Below are positions 42,223 through 54,675 of a stretch of 64,000 bases of DNA, in pieces (position 1 is the stretch's first letter; every line of letters begins with the position of its first letter). Both the position numbers and the translations under genes were made by a program. This DNA comes from Spodoptera frugiperda (lineage: Eukaryota > Arthropoda > Insecta > Lepidoptera > Noctuidae): contig NC_064235.1 in the NCBI RefSeq assembly GCF_023101765.2, forward strand, positions 6,941,501 through 7,005,500, given 5' to 3'. The notes below the pieces were generated by a model. It was given only the letters and a program-made list of their open reading frames with translations, made no database searches and had not been told where the DNA came from.

Positions 42223-43740
42223 AGCTATAAAAAATAGCATTATAAGTTAAGGTATGTTCTGTAAATATGTATAATATAATTTTACTGTAATGTTCATTAA
42301 GTGTAAAGTTCGAGTTTATGCTCGTCGTGTTATATAATTCATACGAAATATATCGAACGACTTATTATAATAATCCTCAAGGGAAATTAAGATTTTGTAA
42401 GTAAATAATTATATAGTACATATTTATATGGTAAATAAGATTCGCTAATGCGGCAAGTGTAAACATTGTTTATGCTCGTCGCATTATGTAATTAAAATAT
42501 TATTTGTTCTCGATAAAATCAATATAGTTGTAAAAGAGTAGTTAAAATTGTTGTAAATATGTACAATTAAGCGTAAGCGTAAAGCTTATAATTTTATGCT
42601 CGCCGCGTTATATAATCCACGCGACAAATATCGATACACACAATAGAACAAGCATTTATTTGTAAAAATAACAATGAGGATTGTAAATAATAATATGTAA
42701 ATATGAACATTTAACGCGGCGAGCGTAAAATTTGGATTTTTACGCTCGCTGCGTTATATAATTCATGCGTCAAACATCGACGCACACAATAGAACAAGCG
42801 TTATTGTATATAGTAGTTGTAAGTGTTGTAAATCTGTAAATATGTACAATTAACGCGGCGAGCGTAAAGTTTACAACTTTATGCTCGCCACGTTATATAA
42901 TTCATGCGACAAACATCGACGCACACAATAGAACAAGCGTTATTGTATATAGTAGTTGTAAGTGTTGTAAATCTGTAAATATGTACAATTAACGCGGCGA
43001 GCGTAAAGTTTACAACTTTATGCTCGCCACGTTATATAATTCATGCGACAAATATCGACACACACAATAGAACAAGCGTTATTGTAAAAATATCTTAGAA
43101 AGTTGTAAATATGTAAATGTTGTCATTCAACGCGGCGAGCGTAAAGTTTACAATTTTATGCTCGCCGCGTTATATAATTCATGCGACATATATCGCCCCC
43201 CTATAGAACAAGCATTATTGTAAAAATATCAATGAGGATTGTAAATAATAATATGTAAATATATACAAATAACGCGGCAAGCGTAAAGTTTATAACTTAA
43301 TGCTCGCCGCGTTATATAATTCATGCGACAAACATCGACACACACAATAGAACAAGCGTTATTGTAAAAATTAGTATTAAATGTTGTAAATATTAACAAT
43401 TAACGCAGCGAGCGTAATGTTGGTAACTTTATGCTCGCCACGTTATATAATTCATGCGCTAGTGTGTATCGTTATTGCGATAGTGTGTAAATTAATAATA
43501 TAGTTTACTGTAATATTAATTAACGCGACGAGCATAAAGTTCTTAATTTATGCTCGCCGCGTTATATAATTTATACGAAAAATATCTAACGACTTATTAT
43601 AATAGTTCTCAAGTAAAATTAAGTTAATTGTAAGTCATGTAAATCATTTTATTGTATGTATTTATATAGTAAATTAACGCGGCGAGCGTAAAGTTCGCAA
43701 CTTTATACTCGCCGCGTTATATAATTTATGCGAAAAATAT

Positions 43741-44660
43741 CGCCCCGCACAGAACACGCATATTATGCATAGTTAATAACAAACAAAGATATTAATGCAT
43801 ATTAATCCCTTGCAAGATGAACAGGCCTTTAGTACAAGCCAGTATTTTGGGCACCTTACCTCACGACAACGAGGGAGAGTTTTTTAGAAGATAAGTTTCA
43901 GATAGTAATAAGTATTTTGTATTGTAAATTAACATTACTATAGTTGAACCCGGCAAGCAAAGGATTAGGTAAAAACTTATGCTTTCCCCGCCTCTGAGAA
44001 AACGCAAGGGGTAGTCCAACGTCTAACTACCCCGGGCAAGAGATTAGGTCAGGACGGACCTAGCCGGCACGTGATGTGGGGCTGCGAAAGAATTTAGATT
44101 CTCGCAGCCCCATGTTCACGTCCGGAGAAGACACCGGTGGGTTTTAGCCGGTATTTTTTTTTTATGGAATAGGAGGCAAACGAGCAAACGAGTCACCTGA
44201 TGGTAAGCGATCAGCGCCGCCCATGGACACCCGCAACACCAGAGGAGTCACAGGTGCGTTGCCGCCCTTTGAATCCTATGAATCCTGTATGCCCCTCCAC
44301 TTTCCCCAGGTGGAGAAAGTCCATGAGGATTTCCCTTATGCTTGCCGGGTTAGTATAATTCTTGCGACAAAGACCGACGAACATAGCTAGGTGTCAAAAT
44401 AACATCTATTACAATTTGTAAACGGTTTTATTTATTTAATTCAAAAAGTTACAACGGTAGACAACCAATTAAAGCAACTTACATACATAATTAAAACATA
44501 ATTAACATTTATTTCGCTTGCCTCGTTTGTTTTGTTTCTGGAGTAAGTTAAAAATAAAGGCGACAAGTCTTAAGGTACATCTAAATTATGACACTATACA
44601 CCGTACACTCAGTGTATAAATCGAATGTCTCTGTCTGAACACGAGTGTCTATAATTAGAA
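43741..44660. repeat. array module 1 (about 920 bp)
   Basis: The module holds a diverged stem, AACCCGGCAAGC at about 43957 and GCTTGCCGGGTT at about 44340, with about 375 bases between. The insert includes a GC-rich structured part (GGGGCTGCGAAAGAATTTAG, then its near mirror TTCTCGCAGCCCC) and a Rep-A fragment (TCACCTGATGGTAAGCGATC). A TTTATTTAATTCAAAAAG flank follows. The whole module recurs at 47191 and 49597. Confidence 0.75.
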
Positions 44661-44795
44661 AATTATGCTCGCCGCGTTGTATAATTCATGCGACATATAT
44701 CGACACACACACATAGAACAAGCATTTATTTGTAAAAATATCAATGAAAGTTGTAAATATGTAGATTTAACGCGGCGAGCGTAAAATTCGAAATT

Positions 44796-44961
44796 TTATG
44801 CTCTGGAGAACGTTCCCAAAAGTCTGGCCGCATTGCCACGTTGAAAGGCAATGCTTATCTTTTGACCGAAGAAATAGCCAGCCTTCAGGGTCACGTGTAG
44901 AATCGAATAGCTTACGTACAATCTCTTTAAATAAAGAATGTGCACCCATAGCCCAAGTGTT
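44796..44961 (-). pseudogene. coding-like segment, copy 1, frameshifted
   Basis: On the minus strand the frame reads GAHSLFKEIVRKLFDSTRD and then shifts by one base before AGYFFGQKISIA. It sits in the loop of an array hairpin. See copy 2 for the intact form. Confidence 0.55.
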
Positions 44962-45454
44962 TTATATAAAGATGTAATAAATGTTGTCAATATATACATA
45001 AATATGTACATTTAACGCGGCGAGCGTAAAGTTTGTAATTTTATGCTCGCCGCGTTATATAATTCATGCGACAAATATCGAAACACACAATAGAACAAGC
45101 ATTTATTTGTAAAAATATTAATAAGGTTTGTAAATATGTAAATGTGCACAATTAACGCGGCGAGCGTAAAGTTTACAATTTTATGCTTGCTGCGTTATAT
45201 AATCCATGCGACAAATATCGACACCCACAGTAGAACAAGCAATTTGTAAAAATAGCAATAAGGTTTGTAAATATGTAAATGTGCACAATTAACGCGGCGA
45301 GCGTAAAGTTTACAATTTTATGCTCGCTGCGTTATATAATCCATGCGACAAATATCGACACCCACAGTAGAACAAGCAATTTATAAAAATAGCAATAAGG
45401 TTTGTAAATATGTAAATGTGCACAATTAACGCGGCGAGCGTAAAATTCGAAAAA

Positions 45455-45619
45455 TTATGCTCTGGGGATCGTTCCCAGAAGACTGGCCGCATTGCCAAGT
45501 TGAATGGCAATGCTTATCTTTTGACCGAAGAAATAGCCAGCCTTCTGGTCACGTGTAGAATCGAATAGCTTACGGACAATCTCTTTAAATACAGAATGTG
45601 CACCCATAGCCCAAGTGTT
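45455..45619 (-). other. coding-like segment, copy 2, open 54-codon frame
   Basis: The frame is open between two stops and contains GAHSVFKEIVRKLFDSTRD, KAGYFFGQKISIAI and LGNAASLLGTIPRA before TAA. I do not recognise the protein. It has no start codon at its border (first Met is residue 5) and could be an exon or a captured gene piece. It sits where the loop of an array hairpin should be. Copy 3 has the same length and is also open. Confidence 0.5.
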
Positions 45620-46793
45620 TTATATAAAGTTGTAATAATTGTTTTCAATTTGTAAATAATTATGTACAATTAACGCAGCGAGCGTAGAGTTTATAATTTT
45701 ATGCTCGCCGCGTTATATAATCCACGCGACAAATATCGAAACACACAATAGAACAAGCATTTATTTGTAAAAATATTAATAAGGTTTGTAAATATGTAAA
45801 TGTGCACAATTAACGCGGCGAGCGTAAAGTTTACAATTTTATGCTTGCTGCGTTATATAATCCATGCGACAAATATCGACACCCACAGTAGAACAAGCAA
45901 TTTGTAAAAATAGCAATAAGGTTTGTAAATATGTAAATGTGCACAATTAACGCGGCGAGCGTAAAGTTTACAATTTTATGCTCGCTGCGTTATATAATCC
46001 ATGCGACAAATATCGACACCCACAGTAGAACAAGCAATTTATAAAAATAGCAATAAGGTTTGTAAATATGTAAATGTGCACAATTAACGCGGCGAGCGTA
46101 AAGTTTACAATTTTATGCTCGCTGCGTTATATAATCCATGCGACAAATATCGACACCCACAGTAGAACAAGCAATTTGTAAAAATAGCAATAAGGTTTGT
46201 AAATATGTATATGTGCACAATTAATGCGGCGAGCGTAAAGTTTACAATTTTATGCTCGCCGCGTTATATAATTCATGCGACATATATCGACGCACACACA
46301 TAGGATACAAACGTATTTTTTAAAAGTAGTAATAATTGTTCTTAATCTGTAAATATGTAAATTTAACGCGGCGAGCGTAAAGTTGGAATTTTATGCTCGC
46401 TGCGTTATATAATCCATGCGACAAATATCGACACCCACAGTAGAACAAGCAATTTGTAAAAATAGCAATAAGGTTTGTAAATATGTAAATGTGCACAATT
46501 AACGCGGCGAGCGTAAAGTTTACAATTTTATGCTCGCTGCGTTATATAATCCATGCGACAAATATCGTCACACACAATAGAACAAGCGTTTATTTGTCTT
46601 AAGTAGTAATCAATGTTGTCAATATGTAAATATGTTCGTAAATATTTAACGCGGCGAGCGTAAAGTTTATAACTTTATGCTCGCCGTGTTATATAATCCA
46701 TGCGACAAATATCGAAACACACAATAGAACAAGCGGTATTGTATAAATTAGTAGTGTACAATTAACGCGGCGAGCGTAAAGCTTCTAACTTAA

Positions 46794-47013
46794 CACGTTC
46801 ACTGCGGATCACCCATAATCAACCCGCGGGACTTCCAGTTTGTGTGGACGCGAAATGTGAGAATTTTCCGCCGGTGCGGGACTTGACAGGACATTACAGT
46901 ATTGGCAGGCTCAAAAGGCCCGCCACGCACTGTCTGAAAGTTTATGGCAGGCTTGTTTGGACCACCACCGTACCAGGTGAAAGTAATACATTTTATTACC
47001 GCAGCGAAGGTGT
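46794..47013. mobile_element. 220-bp MITE with piggyBac-like ends, copy 1
   Basis: The ends CACGTTCACTGCGG and CCGCAGCGAAGGTG pair with two mismatches. TTAA lies on the left (46790-46793) and TTTA on the right. It is inserted in a hairpin loop of the array. Confidence 0.6.
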
Positions 47014-47190
47014 TTATGCTCGCCGCGTTATATAATTCATGCGACAAACATCGACACACACAGTAGAACAAGCATTTATTTGTAAAAATATCAATGAGGT
47101 TGTAAATATGTAAATAAACACAATTAACGCGGCGAGCGTAAAATTTACAACTTTATGCTCGCCGCGTTATATAATTTATGCGAAAAATAT

Positions 47191-48115
47191 CGCCCCGCAC
47201 AGAACACGCATATTATGCATAGTTAATAACAAACAAAGAAATTAATGCATATTAATCTCTTGCAAGATAGACAGGCCTTTAGTACAAGCCAGTATTTTGG
47301 GCACCTTACCTCACGACAACGAGGGAGAGTTTTTTAGAAGATAAGTTTCAGATAGTAATAAGTATTTTGAATTATAAATTAACGTTACTATAGTTGAACC
47401 CGGCAAGCGTGAGGTTTGGTAAAACCTTTTATGCTTTCCCCGCCTCTGAGACGACGCACGGGGTAGTCCAATGCCTAACTACCCCGTACAAGAGATGAGG
47501 TCAGGACGGACCTAGCCGGCACGTGATGTGGTGCTGCGAAAGAATTTAGATTCTCGCAGCCCCATGTTCACGTCCGGAGAAGACACCGGTGGGTTTTAGC
47601 CGGTATTTTTTTTTTATGGAATAGGAGGCAAACGAGCAAACGAGTCACCTGATGGTAAGCGATCAGCGCCGCCCATGGACACCCGCAACACCAGAGGAGT
47701 CACAGGTGCGTTGCCGCCCTTTGAATCCTATGAATCCTGTATGCCCTTACACTTTCCCCAGGCGGAGAAAGTCCATGAGGATTTCCCTTATGCTTGCCGG
47801 GTTAATATAATTCTTGCGACAAAGACCGACGAACATAGCTAGGTGTAAAAATAACATCTATTTCATTTTGTAAATGGTTTTATTTATTTATTTAATTCAA
47901 AAAGTTACAACGGTAGACAACCAATTAAAGCAACTTACATACATAATTAAAACATAATTAACATTTATTTCGCTTGCCTCGTTTTTTTGTTTCTGGAGTA
48001 AGTTAAAAATAAAGGTGACTAGTCTTAAGTTACATATGAATTATGACGCTATATACCGTACACTCAGTGTATATATCGAATGTCTCTGTATGAACACGAG
48101 TGTCTATAATTTGAA
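47191..48115. repeat. array module 2
   Basis: The module is nearly identical to module 1, starting CGCCCCGCACAGAACACG. The diverged stem is at about 47399 and 47792. Confidence 0.75.
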
Positions 48116-48250
48116 AATTATGCTCGCCGCGTTGTATAATTCATGCGACATATATCGACACCCACACATAGAACAAGCATTTATTTGTAAAAATATCAAT
48201 GAAAGTTGTAAATATGTAGATTTAACGCGGCGAGCGTAAAATTCGAAAAA

Positions 48251-48415
48251 TTATGCTCTGGGGAACGTTCCCAAAAGTCTGGCCGCATTGCCAAGTAGAA
48301 TGGCAATGCTTATCTTTTGACCGAAGAAATAGCCAGCCTTCTGATCAGGTGTAGAATCGTATAGCTTACGAGCAATCTCTTTAAATACAGAATGTGCAGC
48401 CATAGCCCAAGTGTT
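48251..48415 (-). other. coding-like segment, copy 3, open 54-codon frame
   Basis: The frame is open and the same length as copy 2, with AAHSVFKEIARKLYDSTPD, KAGYFFGQKISIAI and LGNAARLLGTFPRA. It differs from copy 2 by several amino acid changes but no stop. Confidence 0.5.
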
Positions 48416-48601
48416 TTATATAAAGTTGTAATAATTGTTTTCAATTTGTAAATAATTATGTACATTTAACGCAGCGAGCGTAAAATTCAAAAATTTTATG
48501 CTTGCCGCGTTATATAATCCACGCGACAAATATCGAAACACACAATAGAACAAGCGTTATTGTATAAAGTAGTTATAAATGTTGTCAATATGTAAAAATG
48601 T

Positions 48602-48718
48602 GGGGCCATCCATTAATTACGTCACACGTTAAGGGGGGGGGGGGGGTCGGCGAAGTGTGACCTTGTCACAGGAAGTGGTCTTAAATTTCGTGACGTCACA
48701 TTCAATTATTATAATCTA
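48602..48718. mobile_element. GGGGCCATCC MITE, left end only
   Basis: The left end GGGGCCATCCATTAATTACG and about 100 further bases match the complete element at 52950. The copy is cut off at a foldback junction (48719-48757). Confidence 0.65.
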
Positions 48719-48757
48719 ATCGATATTTGTCGCATGGACTATGCGACAAATATCGAC
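48719..48757. repeat. inverted junction in the array
   Basis: TCGATATTTGTCGCATGGA is followed at once by TATGCGACAAATATCGA. The first half is an array segment in reverse orientation, the only reversed piece I noticed in the array. Confidence 0.8.
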
Positions 48758-49596
48758 ACCCACAGTAGAACAAGCAATTTGTAAAAATAGCAATAAGGTT
48801 TGTAAATATGTAAATGTGCACAATTAACGCGGCGAGCGTAAAGTTTATAATTTTATGCTCGCCGCGTTATATAATTCATGCGACAAATATCGACACACAC
48901 AATAGAACAAGCATTTTTTTTTGTAAAAATATCTTAGAGACTTGTAAATATGTAAATGTGTAGATTCAACGCGGCGAGCGTAAAGTTTACAATTTTATGC
49001 TCGCCGCGTTATATAATTCATGCGACATATATCGACGCACACATATAGGATACAAGCGTATTTTTTTAAAAGTAGTAATAAATATTGTCAATATGTAAAT
49101 ATGTATATTTAACGCGGCGAGCATAAAATTAAATTTATGCTCGCCGCGTTATATAATTCATGCGTCAAACATCGACGCACCCAATAGAACAAGCATTTAT
49201 TTGTAAAAAGTAGTTATAAGTGTTGTCAATATGTAAATATGTACAATTAACGCAGCGAGCGCAATGTTGGTAACTTTATGCTTGCCACGTTATATAATTC
49301 ATGCGCTAGTGTGTATCGTTATTGCGATAGTGTGTAAATTAATAATATAGTTTACTGTAATATTAATTAACGCGACGAGCATAAAGTTCGTAATTTATGC
49401 TCGCCGCGTTATATAATTCATGCGAAAAATATCTAACGACTTATTATAATAGTTCTCAAGTAAAATTAAGTTAATTGTAAGTCATGTAAATAATTTTATT
49501 GTATGTATTTATATAGTTAATAAGATTAATTAACGCGGCGAGCGTAAAGTTTACAACTTTATGCTCGCCGCGTTATATAATTTATGCGAAAAATAT

Positions 49597-50507
49597 CGCC
49601 CCGCACAGAACACGCATATTATACATAGTTAATAACAAACAAAGATATTAATGCATATTAATCCCTTGCAAGATGAACAGGCTTTTAGTACGAGCCAGTA
49701 TTTTGGGCACCTTACCTCACGACAACGAGGGAGAGTTTTTTAGAAGATAAGTTTCAGATAGTAATAAGTATTTTGAATTATAAATTAACGTTCTAAAGTT
49801 GAACCCAGCAAGCAAAGGATTAGGTAAAACCTTATGCTTTCCCCGCCTTTGAGACGACGCAAGGGGTAGTCCAACGCCTAACTACCCCGGGCAAGAGATG
49901 AGGTCAGGACGGACCTAGCCGACACTTGATGTAGGGCTGCGAAAGAATTTAGATTCTCGCAGCCCCATGTTCACGTCCGGAGAAGACACCGGTGGGTTTT
50001 AGCCGGTTTTTTTTATGGAATAGGAGGCAAACGAGCAAACGAGTCACCTGATGGTAAGCGATCAGCGCCGCCCATGGACACCCGCAACACCAGAGGAGTC
50101 ACAGGTGCGTTGCCGCCCTTTGAATCCTATGAATCCTGTATGCCCCTCCTCTTTCCCCAGGTGGAGAAAGTCCATGAGGATTTCCCTTATGCTTGCCGGG
50201 TTAGTATAATTCTTGCGACAAAGACCGACGAACATAGCTAGGTGTAAAAATAACATCTATTTCAATTTGTAAATGGTTTTATTTATTTATTTATTTAATT
50301 CAAAAAGTTACAACGGTAGACAACCAATTAAAGCAACTTACATACATAATTAACATTTATTTCGCTTGCCCCGGTTGCTTATTTTTGAAGTGAGTTAAAA
50401 AAAGAGGCAAGTAGTCTTAAGGTACATCTAAATTATGACACTATACACCGTACACTCAGTGTATAAATCAGTGTCTCTGTCTGAACACGAGTGTCTATTA
50501 TTTGAAA
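49597..50507. repeat. array module 3
   Basis: The third copy of the module. The left arm is AACCCAGCAAGC, one base off, and the right arm is GCTTGCCGGGTT. Confidence 0.75.
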
Positions 50508-50641
50508 ATTATGCTCGCCGCCTTGTATAATTCATGCGACATATATCGACACACACACATAGAACAAGCATTTATTTGTAAAAATATCAATGAAAGTTGT
50601 AAATATGTAGATTTAACGCGGCGAGCGTAAAATTCGAAATT

Positions 50642-50798
50642 TTATGCTCTGGAGAACGTTCCCAGAAGTCTGGCCGCATTGCCACGTTGAATGGCAATGC
50701 TTATCTTTTGACCGAAGAAATAGCCAGCCACGTGTAGAATCGAATAGCTTACGTGCAATCTCTTTAAATACAGAATGTGCACCCATAGCCCAAGTGTT
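50642..50798 (-). pseudogene. coding-like segment, copy 4, 8-base deletion
   Basis: The frame is lost after FKEIARKLFDSTR by a deletion, then KISIAI and GNAARLLGTF are in another frame. Confidence 0.5.
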
Positions 50799-51312
50799 TT
50801 ATATAAAATAGTAATAAATGTTTTCAATTTGTAAATAATTATGTACATTTAACGCAGCGAGCGTAAAATTCGAAATTTTATGCTCGCCGCGTTATATAAT
50901 TCATGCGACAAATATCGAAACACACAATAGAACAAGCATTTATTTGTAAAAATATCAATAAGGTTTGTAAATATGTAAATAAGCATAAATAACGCGGCGA
51001 GCGTAAAGTTCACAACTTTATGCTCGTCGCGTTATATAATTCATGCGACAAACATCGACACACACAGTAGAACAAGCATTATTGTAAAAAGTAGTAATAA
51101 ATGTTCTCAATCTGTAAATATGTAAATATGTGCCAATAACGCGGCGAGCATAAAGATCATAACTTAATCTTAATGCTCGCCGCGTTATATAATTCATGCG
51201 ACATATATCGACGCACACACATAGGACACAAGCGTAATTGTATAAAGTAGTTATAAATATTGTCAATCTGTAAATATGTACATTTAACGCGGCGAGCGTA
51301 AAATTTGAAATT

Positions 51313-51455
51313 TTATACTCTGGGGAACGTTCCCAAAAGTCTGGCCGCATTGCCAAGTTGCATGGCAATGCTTATCTTTTGACCGAAGAAATAGCCAGCC
51401 TTCTGGTCACGTGTAGAATCGAATCGCTTACGTGCAATCTCTTTAAATAAAGAAT
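51313..51455 (-). other. coding-like segment, copy 5, upstream end deleted
   Basis: The frame is open from FKEIARKRFDSTRD through KAGYFFGQKISIAM to LGTFPRV and a stop. The AHSV end is missing. Confidence 0.5.
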
Positions 51456-51683
51456 TTTATATAAAGTTGTAATAAATGTTTTCAATATGTAAATATTTGT
51501 AAATACATAATTATGTACAATTAACGCGGCGAGCGTAAAGTTTATAATTTTATGCTCGTCGCGTTATATAATTCATGCGACAAATATCGACACACACAAT
51601 AGAACAAGCGTTATTGTAAAAATATCAATGAAGATTGTAAATATGTATAAATAACGCGGCGAGCTTAAAGCTTATAACTTAAA

Positions 51684-52824
51684 TTAGTTTTTTTCTTGTT
51701 ATTTATTATTTTAGTTCTTAGTTTTATTATTATTTAGTTTTTTTACTGTGAAATAGACACTGACATTAGTATTTTAGTTAATTGTGTAATTTAGGTAATT
51801 TTCATTTATAAAGTAAACTTTTTAATGTGTGTGTGTTGTGCCGAAATGCTGCGACGTTATTACAGTGCTGCAGAGTACACGGACATGATTTTGATGTACG
51901 GTGAATGTCATCAGAACGCAGCGTTGACTCTGCGGATTTATCGAGAGAGATACGGAGCATCTCGTCACTGCCCGACTGTTGTTCATACAATCATTAGTGC
52001 TGTACAAAGACTCAGAGACAATCAGCCGCTGATGCCTAATACCCATGATGGAGTTGCTGGACAGCAAACTTCGGCGATGTTGGAACAAAGGGTTTTAACC
52101 CATTTTCGTAATAATCCAACCTGCAGTCTTAGGCAAGCAGTAAGTACGTTTAACGTGCACCATCGGACGATACACCGAATCCTCAAAAAGGACAAAGTAC
52201 GTTCGTACAAGTACTGTAAGGTGCAGGCGCTGCTGCCACGTGACAAGCCCGTGAGAGAAATGTATTGTCGCTGGATGTTAGACCGGATTGCTCAAGACCA
52301 ACATTTCGTGAGAAATGTGTTTTGTCACATTTACTCGAAACGGCATGTGGAACCGACAGACCATGCGTCACTGGAGCCATACCAATCCTCACTTAATAAG
52401 GGAATCAGCGCATCAGTACCGGTTTTCGGTAAATGTTTGGACCGGCATTCACGGAGAAAACATAGTGGGTCCGTTCTTCATTGACGGAAATCTGAATGCT
52501 CAGAAGTTCTTAGAACTCTGTGACGGTCCAATTTCTGAGTATTTAGATGGATTGTCTGTGGCAGCAAACTCAAGGGTATGGTTCCAGTTGGACGGAGCTC
52601 CTCCACACTCCGTACTCCTTGCAAGAGAGCGGCTGAACATAATGTTTGGTGATTCATTAAAAATGAAGTTTACGCGAGGTTATCAGAAAGCGAAGCTGAG
52701 CTCCGAACACGGATTGTCGACGCTTTCGATAAATTAAAAACAATGGCCTTGGATCCTGACCAAAATTTATTGCGCAGGGTTCGACACAATATCGTAGGGC
52801 GATATAGCTTATGTGTCATAAAGT
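51684..52824 (+). mobile_element. DNA transposon remnant inserted in a hairpin loop
   Basis: The array arm is interrupted after GCTTATAACTTAAA and resumes at about 52825 with ATAAAGTTTATAATTTAATG. The insert holds a broken transposase. I could not find clear terminal inverted repeats. Confidence 0.6.
51825..52790 (+). pseudogene. DUF4817-type IS630/mariner-related transposase, broken
   Basis: The N-terminus, RRYYSAAEYTDMILMYGECH to RERYGASRHCPT, matches the DUF4817 helix-turn-helix found in many insect transposon proteins. A second DNA-binding part follows (NPTCSLRQAVSTFNVHHRTI). Near 52320 a small deletion removes the first catalytic Asp and shifts the frame. Then come FTRNGMWNRQTMRHW and NVWTGIHGENIVGPFF, and the second catalytic Asp in FQLDGAPPHS. 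After FGDS a second deletion removes the last acidic residue. The C-terminus ELRTRIVDAFDKL is in another frame. It cannot be active. Confidence 0.7.
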
Positions 52825-53107
52825 GTGCATAAAGTTTATAATTTAATGCTCGCCGCGTTGTATAATTCATGCGACAAACATCGACACACACAATAGAACA
52901 AGTGTTATTGTATAAAGTAGTAATAAGGGCTGTCAATATGTAAATATGTGGGGCCATCCATTAATTATGTCAAACGTTAAGGGGGGTGGGGGGGGGAGTA
53001 GGCGAAGTGTGACTTGATGTGACCTTGTCACAGGAAGTGGTCTTAAATTTCGTGACGTCACATTTCAATTATTATAATCTAACTGTTAAAACACGAACTT
53101 GGAACTA

Positions 53108-54675
53108 CACTCACAGGCACATTTAACCGCCCACCTTAGAAATACGTCACCGCGTTAGTTTGCGATAAGGAATGTTTATCCCGATGGCTGTTATGTTTCA
53201 AGTGGCTACTTTGGCAATAAATTAAACACTTGACACTTGTTTTTTTTAGAAGTTCCTGCATTCAGATGCATTTTTGTAACTTAGTCGAAATTTTACATTC
53301 TCAGCGATCGGGTTAGTGTGAGTTTTAACCTGGTTATCCTGCTCTTTTTGGTGTGATTACATTTTGCTTAATTTACTACACCCCCTTGATTATTGTAATC
53401 GAATAAAAGTGCCACTGGATGCAACTGGAGCTGAAAGAGCCGTAGCTTTTGCCGATACTGGGTACAGCCAACGTCACAATGCTCGGATGCTTGGTGTACC
53501 TCGAATCACTGTGCGGGATGCTATCACACGCTTTAGGGAGACGGGTTCCTACACGCGGAGACCGGGACAAGACTGTCATTGATGCACATCGGCTCGGGAC
53601 GATCGTTTCATTGTGAACAATGTATTGAGAAATCGCTTTACCACAGCTCCCGAGGTTAGAACCCGCCTATTTGAAGTGAGAAATGTCAGCGTAAGTGAAC
53701 AGACGGTGAGCAGAGGGTTGGCAGAGAGGAACCTAACTGCGTTTCGTCCAGCACGTGCCCCAGAATTGCTCATACAGCACCGTAGAGCGCGACTTCAATT
53801 TGCGCGAGAATACGCAAACTGGTCCACAGACCAATGGAATGACGTTCTGTTTTCAGACGAAAGCTGAATAGCCCTATGAGGTCCAGATGGGCGTTAGCGA
53901 GTGTACAGATGACTAAATGAGAGTTTGCCTCGTGTACGATATTGGAAACTGTGGTTATCAGGGAGGTTCAATAATGATTTGAGGCGGCACCAGTTACGAT
54001 GCTCGTACCGATCTTGTAGGGTTTGATAGGGGTAGTGTTATTGCATACCGAGATCAGGAAGAGGGTCTTCAAGACCATATCGTGACATTTGCACCATTTA
54101 TTCGTGAAAATTTTCAATTAATGCACGTTAATGCACGAAGTTATGGCGCTAGAACGGTGGCCCAGTACCTGGACGAGGTCGGTATACGAATATTACCGTG
54201 GCCAGCACGCAGTCCTGGGTTCAATCCAATTGAACACATCTGGGACAAGCTTAAAAGATGAGTTCGAGCAAGGGTTGCCGCACCAACGACGATTGGGGAG
54301 CTCAAGATTGCTGCAGTTGAGGAGTGGCATAACATCCCTCAATCAGACATCCAAGATGTCATTGATGGCGTTCCAAACCGACTGCAAGAAGTCATTAGAG
54401 CCAGAAGAGGTAACACCCAGTACTAAAAACCAATAACTGAGCCCAGAAACTGAAAAATAACAAATATTGTAAAACAAGAGTTTCCTACAGAAATCTCTAA
54501 AAATGCTTTTTTTAAATTTAAGTGATGAATAAATGCGGATTTTAACATTACTTCACAGTATTTAAATAACATAATATGTCTAATTTTTTTAAAAAATATC
54601 AAACTTACCCAGATTTAAGTAGTGTATGAGAAAATCAAGAAAATCAAGGTGGGCGGTTAAATGTGCCTGTGAGTG
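53108..54675 (+). mobile_element. Tc1-like DNA transposon with perfect 30-bp ends
   Basis: The ends CACTCACAGGCACATTTAAC and its exact mirror cover 53108-53137 and 54646-54675, flanked by TA at 53106-53107 and 54676-54677. The length of 1568 bp is typical for Tc1 elements. Confidence 0.9.
53364..54426 (+). pseudogene. Tc1-type transposase, inactivated
   Basis: Pieces in order are GYSQRHNARMLGVPRITVRD, DRFIVNNVLRNRFTTAPEVR, WSTDQWNDVLFSDES (first catalytic Asp), LMHVNARSYGARTVAQYLDE and PGFNPIEHIWDKLKR (catalytic Glu), ending in IRARRGNTQY. The second catalytic Asp, normally in a DNARPH-like motif, is Val here (HVNAR). Stops interrupt at about 53580 and 53865. Confidence 0.8.

Noticed and set aside
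46799..47071. 90-codon minus-strand frame, with a similar one at 55031-55291
   Set aside because: The two frames correspond to the two copies of a short MITE with array arms. Similarity comes from the DNA repeat and no protein family is visible.
47191..47250. Idea that the 3.45-kb repeated block is an assembly duplicate
   Set aside because: The three modules differ by point changes and lie at unequal spacing, which argues against a simple assembly copy, though long reads should confirm.
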